Source of the DNA: Granulicella sp. dw_53
GTDB taxonomy: Bacteria; Acidobacteriota; Terriglobia; Terriglobales; Acidobacteriaceae
DNA length: 64,000 nt
Direction of reading: 5' to 3'
Assembly: GCF_018449545.1 (NCBI RefSeq)
Contig: NZ_JAAVUR010000020.1
Coordinates: forward strand, 21,942-85,941
Positions 1 to 8,312 of the stretch are shown here, piece after piece. The notes below the pieces were generated by a model. That model saw nothing but the letters and a program-made list of their open reading frames with translations. It did not search any database and had not been told where the DNA came from. The first letter of the stretch is position 1. Every line of letters begins with the position of its first letter. Position numbers and translations under genes: made by a program.

Positions 1-165
1 GTATTGTTAGCGCTTCGAGCGGAGTTGGATGCGAGACTGAATAGCCAACTAAAGACTGATGATTTCGTTGTAAAAGATCTTTAGATGATTTATATCCCTA
101 CAAACTATCACACATGAGTGAGCATTGCGCTCAAACTCGCTGTGGTCTTTGACAATGATGTGTGA
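1..165. other. Left edge, no gene recognised
   Basis: This stretch runs from the window edge to the stop codon of the first minus-strand gene. It is fairly AT-rich, has no convincing reading frame with a ribosome site, and most likely holds the 3' untranslated region of that gene. No clear hairpin with a U-run was found. Confidence 0.4.
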
Positions 166-2562
166 CTATGGGGCGAGTTGTATCGAGGTCCCAAGTTTTC
201 CGCTGCCTATGGATTCGGCTATCGAACTTAGGTTCGAAATCTTCCAGCGTTGTACCGGCGTGTATCCAGCTTCAACGGCCATGTACATGTATATATCTCC
301 GGCGACCATTACAAATCGAGTCGCAGCTATATTACCTGCAGACCCGGCGGGTCTATGGCCTGCGACAATAAATTTTTCTTGTCCAAACTGACCGATCATC
401 AAGCCGTCTGTCCAGTAGTGGTAGTGCTGGTTCCCCCAGGAGGCGTATTGCCCATCGTAGGATGCGAAGATATTATCTCCAACTACACTTGTAGCTATTC
501 CATTGTGTCCACCAAATCCAGTGCCGGCGGGGAATGAACCGGCGGGGTCGGGAACCTTGATATTAGCTTCCCTCATGGTCTTCCAAAGAAATGAACTTCG
601 ACCGGCGATCATGCCTCCCAGATGTGGGGCACCTAGCGCGTAAGGACCGGTAGTAAATATTGGATAGACTCCTGACTGGCTCCTCTGGAGAGGTTCGGTT
701 ACGCCCCAGCCAGAGCTGAAGCGGGGTTCGGAGGTTTCGTTGTAGTTTACGGTTGCGACGTCTCGATAATCATCCCGAATCGGATTATTGTTCTCGTCAA
801 ATCCTAACAATCGCTTTTTCTGAAATGTAATTGTTCGGTTAGGGGATTTTCCAGATGTAACTTCCTTCATGAGGCTCCCGTCCGTCTGCAGAGGGTAGTC
901 TCCTTGATTGACATTCAAGGTGCTAATGAAACGTAGGGGCGCCGTCCCAGATAAAGGAAGTTCCACTTCACTATAACGATGTGTAACTCCATCAACGATA
1001 TGTGCGTAGATGTGTCCGTTCGACAGGATCTCGGGGTTTATGATGCCTGAGCCGCCGGCAAGTGGCTGATAGTTCGCTGGCAGAGAGCCTTTGGCGCCCT
1101 CCGCTCCGACTGACCAATTACGAACCATCTTCCACGATCCATTACCGCCGCGAAGGGGATCGGGGTCGCCGGGCAACAATGGGACTGCATAGTTGATCTC
1201 GTACTCAATGCCTCCCCTGAACATGCGGTTCGGAAGGCTTTGACCTATACCTACGGAGTAGGTCTCCTGCTGAAATTGAATTTGATCGATGTAGGTATTG
1301 GTTGCAGAGATATGAAGAATCCTTCCAGCATTGCCTCCATCACAGAGCCATAACTCATTTTCAGGAGATACCCTAAGCCATGAGCTGGTCGATGTAGGAA
1401 TACCCTTCGTCGCTGTGTTATCCAGCAAAAGGCGTTTGTTGGTGATGGTGGGATTCCAATCCGTATAACCACCCAGATCCCCGTAGGTACGGACGAGATG
1501 ATCGGAAAGATCAAACTCCTTCACCTGTTGCGACGTACCGCCATCCAACACAAAAACGTGATTGTTTATCTTATTGGTTGTTAGATACGCCGGCATCGAA
1601 AGTCCCTTGAGCGGCTGAAGAAGTTTGTTGGTGCGGCCTGGGTCCGAGACGAAATAGATTGTTGCATCAGAAAGGATCCAAAGACCCTTCGATGTGAAGC
1701 CTATCGATTTGGGTTTGGGAACCGATAAGGCTTGACCATATGCGGTGCCGGTCGCCTTGTTGAAGAATTGAATCTTGTCGTCTGCGGTATAGGCTACCGC
1801 CAGGACCGATCCTGTCTTCTGCACAGCAATAGCATTCGGAGTCGCAAGTCCTTTCGGGCTCACGGCGATGCCATTCAAGGGAATATTTCTCCAAGAAAAA
1901 GGAAAAGCTATCTCATGCCCAGAGATAAATGCCGCGGGGCTTCCGTCGACTGCACTGAACTTAGTAACGAAGTTCTCTCCACTCCACACAGCTTGATTTG
2001 CCATATATAGATATTCACCGTCGGTGTCGATGTCGATGAAATTAACGTTTTGGCTGGCATACTTGGCATTCACCGCTTTTGGTGCGTTGGGATTGCGCGG
2101 ATCCAAACGCAATAGGTTGGCTAATCCTTCGGAGTATCCGGTTGCAGCCCAGAGTTTGCCATGAGCAAAGGCAAATCTAAGTTGCGTGGGAATGTAGCCC
2201 AGGCCGTCCCAAATGTCTGTGCTTGATGTCCAAGCGGCCTCGGTGTTGCCGATCACTCCCTCCCAGCGATAGGTGACATTACTATGCAGCACCTTGATGG
2301 TCCAGGTGCCTTCCGACGCCACGGCCGCACCCAGATCGTCTTTGCCGTCCCAGGCTTCAGAGTAGGTTCCAGCCGTCTGTGGCTTGTTGGACCAGAGAGT
2401 TCGAACCAAGGCTCCAGTCGAATCGAAGACGCCTGCACTCGTTCGTGCGCCATTAGAGAGTGTGTAGGAAAAGCGGGTAACCGGGTTCTCACGACCAATT
2501 TGAGCGCCAGCCGGGAGTAATGCTAGAACGAGCACAAAGAACGCACAATATATCGCTTTCAT
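166..2562 (-). CDS. Secreted FlgD-Ig-like / propeller-like protein
   Basis: Exported protein of 798 residues with no recognised enzyme motif. The chosen ATG at 2562 puts a clean signal peptide at the N terminus (MKAIYCAFFVLVLALLPAGA); the longer frame would place 12 polar residues before it. Residues about 30-105 resemble a FlgD-type Ig domain (ARTSAGVFDS, RTLWSNK, WDGKDDLG, then NVTYRWEGVIGNT), followed by a long region that looks like an irregular beta-propeller or NHL-like fold (repeated short strands such as NAIAVQKTGSVLAVAYTADD). It is a clear paralogue of the next upstream gene (2647-5505), with the same order of blocks including LLPGDPDPLRGGNGSWKM and a C-terminal GGHNGIA..DGQY block. 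The two lie 84 nt apart on one strand and are probably co-transcribed. The role is unknown; surface or periplasmic carbohydrate or protein binding is an inference. Confidence 0.8.
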   Translation of the reverse strand: MKAIYCAFFVLVLALLPAGAQIGRENPVTRFSYTLSNGARTSAGVFDSTGALVRTLWSNKPQTAGTYSEAWDGKDDLGAAVASEGTWTIKVLHSNVTYRWEGVIGNTEAAWTSSTDIWDGLGYIPTQLRFAFAHGKLWAATGYSEGLANLLRLDPRNPNAPKAVNAKYASQNVNFIDIDTDGEYLYMANQAVWSGENFVTKFSAVDGSPAAFISGHEIAFPFSWRNIPLNGIAVSPKGLATPNAIAVQKTGSVLAVAYTADDKIQFFNKATGTAYGQALSVPKPKSIGFTSKGLWILSDATIYFVSDPGRTNKLLQPLKGLSMPAYLTTNKINNHVFVLDGGTSQQVKEFDLSDHLVRTYGDLGGYTDWNPTITNKRLLLDNTATKGIPTSTSSWLRVSPENELWLCDGGNAGRILHISATNTYIDQIQFQQETYSVGIGQSLPNRMFRGGIEYEINYAVPLLPGDPDPLRGGNGSWKMVRNWSVGAEGAKGSLPANYQPLAGGSGIINPEILSNGHIYAHIVDGVTHRYSEVELPLSGTAPLRFISTLNVNQGDYPLQTDGSLMKEVTSGKSPNRTITFQKKRLLGFDENNNPIRDDYRDVATVNYNETSEPRFSSGWGVTEPLQRSQSGVYPIFTTGPYALGAPHLGGMIAGRSSFLWKTMREANIKVPDPAGSFPAGTGFGGHNGIATSVVGDNIFASYDGQYASWGNQHYHYWTDGLMIGQFGQEKFIVAGHRPAGSAGNIAATRFVMVAGDIYMYMAVEAGYTPVQRWKISNLSSIAESIGSGKLGTSIQLAP

Positions 2563-2646
2563 GTGAGTATTTATAGTCTGTTCGGTCGGGTAGGTCACTA
2601 CTTCGGTCTTGAAGACCCGTAATTGGTTCGTGGTTAGTCGGAGTCA

Positions 2647-5505
2647 TTAGTGAGTGCCGAGTACGGTCGTTTGTCCCAATGGTACGAGCGCGTTTAGTTC
2701 ATGAATGCTTCCCAGGCCGCCGATCTTCCAGCGATGGATTCCGGGATGATAACTCTCGTCGCTGTTGTAGAGATAGACATCGCTGCCTACCGTGACCGAC
2801 GCCATCGTTGCGATGTTTCCGGCTGCCCCTGGATAGAGTGTTCCGTTCGGAGCAATCCCACTTGCAGGATGTCCAAATTGCCCGATCATGAGCCCGTCAT
2901 CCGACCAGTGCATCCATTGGCTTGAAAATGTGCCGTACTGGCCGTCATAGCCTTCGATGACGTTGCTGCCCTCGACGAGCGCTGCGATGCCATTATGCCC
3001 GCCGTAAGAGTTCACCTCGGGAAAGGTTCCCTTATCATCGGGAGTCGAAAGGTTGCCTCCAGGGCTTGTCTTCCAGGACCAGTCAGAGCCACCTGCAACG
3101 AGTCCGCCGAGGTGGAACGTCGACCCGCCTAAAACGGGAGCGGTCTTGTAGGTTATGAGATACCCGTTGTCGCTTACTTTAGGGAAGGTCGACATTCCCC
3201 ACCCACCAAAACCGAAGGGGCCCAGCGCCTCAGCAATAATACCGTTTGAAGTGACCGACCCAATGACATGCGGGTCGCTCCAAGCCGGAAATCCATCAGA
3301 GGTCTCGCCCTTGAGGTCTTGTTTGTAGGCGGTCATCGCCGCGGTTGGGATAGTGGTTTGGGAGAACTTCCAGTATGCCAGATCGCCAACATCATCGATG
3401 TACTTGTTGTATTGACCATCTGCTAGAAACTGTCCGCTTGGCCTTACTGGACCCGAGTTAGGAAGCTCGACAAGCTCGAAGCGAAGATAGCCAGTGAGCT
3501 TGCTGTTCGAATTAAGTAACTCGGCGTATGTCTTTCCATTGCTGAGCGTAGTGGCACGAAACATAGACAAAGTGTATTGAGAGGGAAGACATACAGACCA
3601 GTTCTTAGCTAGGGTCCAACTGCCGTTTCCGCCCTTCGCCGGATCGGGATCGCCAGGCAGAAGATCCTTTGAGTAATCCACTTTATATTCGAGCAGATCA
3701 GCAAAGACTCGCGTCGGATCGCCATGATCGGCGGTTACGGTGTAGAGCATCGGTATAAAAGAGAACTGTTCGAGATATCTCCCGCTGGCCGAGACGTGTA
3801 AAGCTCTGTCATTCCCCCTATCTCCGACCCAGAAAGAGCTGTCATCTCCAACCGAAAGCCATGTGCCCGGCTGTTGATTTCCGGCCCCATTTCCCGCGGT
3901 TGTATCGAGATAAAGGCGGTCCGTGGTAACTACAGGGCTGCAATCGGCATAGCCTCCTAACTGTCCATAACTGGAGAGTAACTGACCATTCCGAGAGAAT
4001 CGCTTGACCTGCTGGCTTACTCCACCATCTGCGACGAGGATGTCGTCGGTCGATGGATCGACAGCGATCGCTAACGGCTTTACGATGCCCTGAAGACGCA
4101 CAACGACACTGTTGCTGGACCCAACGGAGGAGAGGCGCATGACCTGAGCTCCTGATATTATCCATAGGTCACCGTTCGTTGCGAACGCGATGCGTTGTGG
4201 GTCATGAATCGCGATCTTGCCTACGCGAGCTCCCGAAGTCTTGTCGAACAGGCTGATCTGCTCCTCGCCCAAGGAGGTTATAGAGGTGCCTGGGACAGTA
4301 TAGGAACCATGGGACACTGCAAGCAGTTTTCCCGACTTCTGGACAGCAAGGCCTGTCTGTAAGTGAAGGCGGCTATCGCCAGTAAGTGTAGTTGCGCTGC
4401 TGTCCAGATCGATCACTCCTCCAAGTGGGTAACTACCGTTAGCTAGCTTCACGCCACTAGGGAAGTTATAGGGCTTCCTTGTTGCAACGTCATATGCCAG
4501 GACAAACGCGACGCTTCCAGCCCACCCATCTCCAACGTTCCCGAAGTATGCGAGATTCCCATCGGTCGCTGCAAAATCCAATTGCACATTTTGGCCGATA
4601 TTGAAGAAGGCTTGTGGGGATTGAGGATCCGCTACCTGAAAGGTAGAGGCGTTTGGCCTCCCTTCCGCGTAGCCATTCGCAGTTATCACGGTGCTGCCGT
4701 CCATCGCAGCGTCCATAGGGAATGTTCCTTGAGTATCCCAATTATTAGGGCCTGCCAGGGTGGACGAGGTATCTCCTATAACTCCCCAATCGTAAGTCAC
4801 GTTGTTATAGAGAAGCTTCACCTGATACTGCGCCGTCGTTGAGTGATTGCCTTGATCGTCTAATCCGTCCCATATTCCCAGATGCGGTCCGGCGGAGAAG
4901 GCCTTATTACTCCATAGCGTACGGATCAGATGCATCTTGCTGTCATAGATCCCTGCGCTGGTTCGTGCGCTCTCAGGCAGAGTAAAAGCGAAAGAGATTT
5001 GTCCGCTGACATTTGACGGCGTGATCACCTCTAGCGGCAGTGACGACGCAACCGAGATGTCTTGATGAAGTCGCGCTCCAATCGTTACCGTCGCGTTGAG
5101 CTGAGCCGGCGCCGTGTAACTGCCATCGGAGGAGATCAGACCGGCAGTAGGTGTTCCACCCGGCGTTCCATTGACCAGCCAGTCCACCGAACTCGAACTA
5201 TCTCCGCTCACGGTCGCAGTGAGCTGAGTCGACTGACCTCCAAGCAGAGTTGCGTCAGGCGCGGAGAGCTTTATGCTCACGGGTTGAGTTACGGGTTGAG
5301 TTACGGGTTGGGTGGAGGGTTGAGATGGCGAGCTTATCAGAGACTGAATATTGCCGCCACATCCGGTCAAACATAGAGTGAAAATCGAAATGCGAATCAA
5401 TGCGGGACGAAGAGGATGAGATCCCTCGTCCAATACATCAAAGGCTTTATCTGCGTGCCTCTTGGGTCGGCTGAACATGCAGACCTTATCGGCTTGCATC
5501 GGCAC
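2647..5505 (-). CDS. Lipoprotein with Ig-like, FlgD-Ig-like and propeller-like regions
   Basis: Large exported protein, up to 952 residues, paralogous to the gene downstream. A lipobox LTGC with Cys49 follows a short hydrophobic segment (ALIRISIFTLCLTGC), so it is probably a lipoprotein. The start is uncertain: the first 30 residues are polar, and the Met at residue 10 (5478) or TTG codons nearer the lipobox are alternatives. After the lipobox comes a TQPV tandem-repeat linker, then a bacterial Ig-like domain at about 78-160 (LSAPDATLLGGQSTQLTATV), a FlgD-like Ig at about 170-250 (ARTSAGIYDS, RTLWSNK, GIWDGLDDQGN) and a long propeller-like region ending in the shared GGHNGIAALVEG block. It precedes the paralogue in a likely two-gene operon. 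The function is unknown. Family resemblance is by eye only. Confidence 0.78.
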   Translation of the reverse strand: MPMQADKVCMFSRPKRHADKAFDVLDEGSHPLRPALIRISIFTLCLTGCGGNIQSLISSPSQPSTQPVTQPVTQPVSIKLSAPDATLLGGQSTQLTATVSGDSSSSVDWLVNGTPGGTPTAGLISSDGSYTAPAQLNATVTIGARLHQDISVASSLPLEVITPSNVSGQISFAFTLPESARTSAGIYDSKMHLIRTLWSNKAFSAGPHLGIWDGLDDQGNHSTTAQYQVKLLYNNVTYDWGVIGDTSSTLAGPNNWDTQGTFPMDAAMDGSTVITANGYAEGRPNASTFQVADPQSPQAFFNIGQNVQLDFAATDGNLAYFGNVGDGWAGSVAFVLAYDVATRKPYNFPSGVKLANGSYPLGGVIDLDSSATTLTGDSRLHLQTGLAVQKSGKLLAVSHGSYTVPGTSITSLGEEQISLFDKTSGARVGKIAIHDPQRIAFATNGDLWIISGAQVMRLSSVGSSNSVVVRLQGIVKPLAIAVDPSTDDILVADGGVSQQVKRFSRNGQLLSSYGQLGGYADCSPVVTTDRLYLDTTAGNGAGNQQPGTWLSVGDDSSFWVGDRGNDRALHVSASGRYLEQFSFIPMLYTVTADHGDPTRVFADLLEYKVDYSKDLLPGDPDPAKGGNGSWTLAKNWSVCLPSQYTLSMFRATTLSNGKTYAELLNSNSKLTGYLRFELVELPNSGPVRPSGQFLADGQYNKYIDDVGDLAYWKFSQTTIPTAAMTAYKQDLKGETSDGFPAWSDPHVIGSVTSNGIIAEALGPFGFGGWGMSTFPKVSDNGYLITYKTAPVLGGSTFHLGGLVAGGSDWSWKTSPGGNLSTPDDKGTFPEVNSYGGHNGIAALVEGSNVIEGYDGQYGTFSSQWMHWSDDGLMIGQFGHPASGIAPNGTLYPGAAGNIATMASVTVGSDVYLYNSDESYHPGIHRWKIGGLGSIHELNALVPLGQTTVLGTH
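5279..5310 (-). repeat. 12-bp tandem repeat coding TQPV linker
   Basis: About 2.7 copies of a 12-bp unit (plus strand ACGGGTTGAGTT) encode TQPV units in the linker just after the lipobox of the 2647-5505 lipoprotein. Copy number could vary by slippage without breaking the frame. Confidence 0.8.
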
Positions 5506-6038
<533 letters not shown>

Positions 6039-6090
6039 GTTGGTTCAGTTTACCTTGAATGTTGGGGTTGGCCAAAATTCAAGGCCGGGG

Positions 6091-7263
6091 GTGTTCTTGG
6101 TGGCGGAATGGACGAACGAGCTGGAACAGTGGCTGCGAGAGGCCGCGGTGGAGGCGGGCTTCGATCTTTGCGGCGTGGCCGGGCTCGCGGATTCAAAGGA
6201 GCTGCTGGGGGCAGCGCGGTTTTCGGATTGGGTGGAGGCCGGGCGCGCCGGTGAGATGGAGTATCTGAAGCGGCGGGACGAGGCAGGGGTGTTGTTGCGG
6301 AGCGCGGTACAGGTGGCTATGCCGTGGGCGCAGTCCGTGGTGGTCTGTGCGATGAACTATAACGTGGGTGGACCACTTTCGACCGCTCCGGCCGCGGTGG
6401 GAACCGGCTGGATAGGCCGGTATGCGTGGAGCGGGAGCGATCCTGAGGAAGAGGCTGGCTGGGAAACCCACGGAGTTGTGGAGGGATTGGAGGCGACGGA
6501 CTATCACGACGATCTGCTGGCGAGGCTGCGGAGGGTCGAGACTGCATTGCTGTCGCGGACATCGTGCGAGACGAGATGCTATGTAGATACAGGTCCGTTA
6601 GTGGAGCGGTCGGTGGCAGCACGAGCAGGAATTGGATGGATCGGCAAGAATACCTGTGTTCTGAACCAGGAGTTGGGGTCCTGGTTGCTCCTGGCGGTGA
6701 TCGTGACCTCGTTGCCGAAAGGCGAGAGCGTGTTAGTACACGAGGCGGCCGACCGGTGCGGGAGTTGTACGCGCTGTATCGATGCCTGTCCAACCGGGGC
6801 ACTGGTGCGTGAGCGGGAGATGGATGCATCGCGGTGTATCGCGTATCTAACGATCGAGAAGAAGGGAGAGATTGACGAGGGATTGCGGGAGGGAATGGGG
6901 CGGCAGGTCTTCGGGTGCGACATCTGCCAGGATGTCTGTCCCTGGAACAGGAGTTCGCCGATCGCCGTAAAGAAGGGCAGCCTCGCGAGGCAGGAGTTGA
7001 TCAATCCTCCATTGGAATGGCTCGCAGGGTTGGATGCCGCCACGTTCAAACGCTGGTTTAAGGGATCGCCTCTGGAACGCACGAAGCGCAAGAGGCTGCT
7101 GCGAAACGTGGCAATTGCTATGGGAAACAGCGGAGAGTCACGCTTCTTACCCCAGTTGCAGCAATGGGAGAGAGGCGAGGACCAGATATTGGCGGAGGCG
7201 GCCGGGTGGGCCATCAGGCGCATTGAGCGTATTGGGGGCGAAGAGGCCGGTTCTACCTGCTAG
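6091..7263 (+). CDS. queG: Epoxyqueuosine reductase QueG
   Basis: Last step of queuosine synthesis: cobalamin-dependent reduction of epoxyqueuosine in tRNA in the cytoplasm. Evidence: a DUF1730-type N-terminal domain, a ferredoxin-like CGSCTRCIDACP motif (Cys 223, 226, 229, 233) and a second cluster CDICQDVCPWN (Cys 276, 279, 283), followed by a HEAT-like C-terminal tail. Length 390 residues fits the family. The frame opens at 6040 next to the tRNA; GTG at 6091 has AAGG 6 nt upstream, GTG 6100 is an alternative. Odd point: the conserved RYAW...DYH segment (about residues 111-138) carries an extra Glu/Gly-rich stretch of about 20 residues. It heads a plus-strand run of genes with unrelated roles. 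Confidence 0.93.
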   Translation: MFLVAEWTNELEQWLREAAVEAGFDLCGVAGLADSKELLGAARFSDWVEAGRAGEMEYLKRRDEAGVLLRSAVQVAMPWAQSVVVCAMNYNVGGPLSTAPAAVGTGWIGRYAWSGSDPEEEAGWETHGVVEGLEATDYHDDLLARLRRVETALLSRTSCETRCYVDTGPLVERSVAARAGIGWIGKNTCVLNQELGSWLLLAVIVTSLPKGESVLVHEAADRCGSCTRCIDACPTGALVREREMDASRCIAYLTIEKKGEIDEGLREGMGRQVFGCDICQDVCPWNRSSPIAVKKGSLARQELINPPLEWLAGLDAATFKRWFKGSPLERTKRKRLLRNVAIAMGNSGESRFLPQLQQWERGEDQILAEAAGWAIRRIERIGGEEAGSTC

Positions 7264-7346
7264 CATCGGGTATCGGTTGGGGGCGAGGACGAAAGCTCCC
7301 CCTGATGCGTCAACGCTTTGATTGTGGGTAAGACAACACGGCCGGA

Positions 7347-8303
7347 ATGATTGGGTTTGTGACGGTTAGAGCTTTTGGCAAAGAGATCGATCTTGGGGAC
7401 GGGGCGAAGCCATTGAAGGATGTCGAACCGATTGAAGATGTCGAACCCGTCGTGTTTCGGAGCGGCTTGTGGGCACAGCTGGTAGCGTTGGCGCGTTATA
7501 TGGCGCGCTCAGATGTACATACGTATGCGTTCAGCGTGGCGGCCAATGCAATCCTCTCGTTGTTTCCGTTTATCGTGCTTCTGCTGACGGTGTCCCGGCA
7601 AGTCTTCCATTCGCGGGCGATGGAGGTGGTCGTCGCGGACATGATGCGCAACTTCCTTCCAACGGGTCAGGATTTTGTGATCCGCAATATGCAGATACTG
7701 GCCCATCCCAGGAAGGGAACGCAGGTCTTTTCGGTGGTGATGCTGCTGATCTCATCGACCGGTGTCTTTCTGCCGCTCGAGGTGGCATTAAACGATGTAT
7801 GGGGAGTGAAGAAGAATCGATCTTATTTGCACAATCAGGCAGTGTCGCTGGGGCTGGCGTTCGCTGTGGGAGTATTGGCGATGGTATCGGTCGCTTCGAC
7901 GGCGGGACAGAACACACTGTTGGGATGGTTATTTTTCGGCCATACACAAAATCAGTACTACCAATTCGCATCCCATGGGGCGATGAAGTTCTTTGCTGTT
8001 CTAGCCAGTATTTTGTTGTTCTTCCTTATTTATTGGGTGCTGCCGTTCCGAAAGGTGCCGGCACGGGCGGTGCTTCCAACGGCCATCATGATTGGCCTCT
8101 TGTGGGAAGTCGCGAAGAATCTGTATGTTCGGGCGTTACCTTGGCTGGACTTTGAATCGGTATATGGACCTTTTTATATCTCTGTCGGACTGATGATGTG
8201 GGCGTTTCTGTCTGGATTGTTGCTCCTCGCCGGAGCGCATTTTTCGGCCACGCGCTATACGCTGAGACTGGCGCGAGAGGCAAAGAGCGAGGAGGCTCGG
8301 TAG
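7347..8303 (+). CDS. YihY/UPF0761-family inner-membrane protein
   Basis: Integral membrane protein of 318 residues of the YihY/virulence factor BrkB family (PF03631), once misnamed ribonuclease BN. A polar N terminus of about 50 residues with a DVEPIEDVEP repeat precedes the family core: the YAFSVAANAILSLFPFIVLLLTV segment, the GVFLPLEVALNDVWGVKKNRSYLHNQ loop and about six hydrophobic helices ending in GLMMWAFLSGLLLLAGAHFSA. The physiological role of the family is not settled. It lies 83 nt after queG and 9 nt before the SpoIIE-type phosphatase, so co-transcription with the latter is likely. Confidence 0.88.
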   Translation: MIGFVTVRAFGKEIDLGDGAKPLKDVEPIEDVEPVVFRSGLWAQLVALARYMARSDVHTYAFSVAANAILSLFPFIVLLLTVSRQVFHSRAMEVVVADMMRNFLPTGQDFVIRNMQILAHPRKGTQVFSVVMLLISSTGVFLPLEVALNDVWGVKKNRSYLHNQAVSLGLAFAVGVLAMVSVASTAGQNTLLGWLFFGHTQNQYYQFASHGAMKFFAVLASILLFFLIYWVLPFRKVPARAVLPTAIMIGLLWEVAKNLYVRALPWLDFESVYGPFYISVGLMMWAFLSGLLLLAGAHFSATRYTLRLAREAKSEEAR

Positions 8304-8312
8304 GGCGAATCG

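Noticed and set aside
5279..5310. Short tandem repeat as a CRISPR fragment
   Set aside because: Units of 12 bp with no spacers, in frame and coding a TQPV linker.
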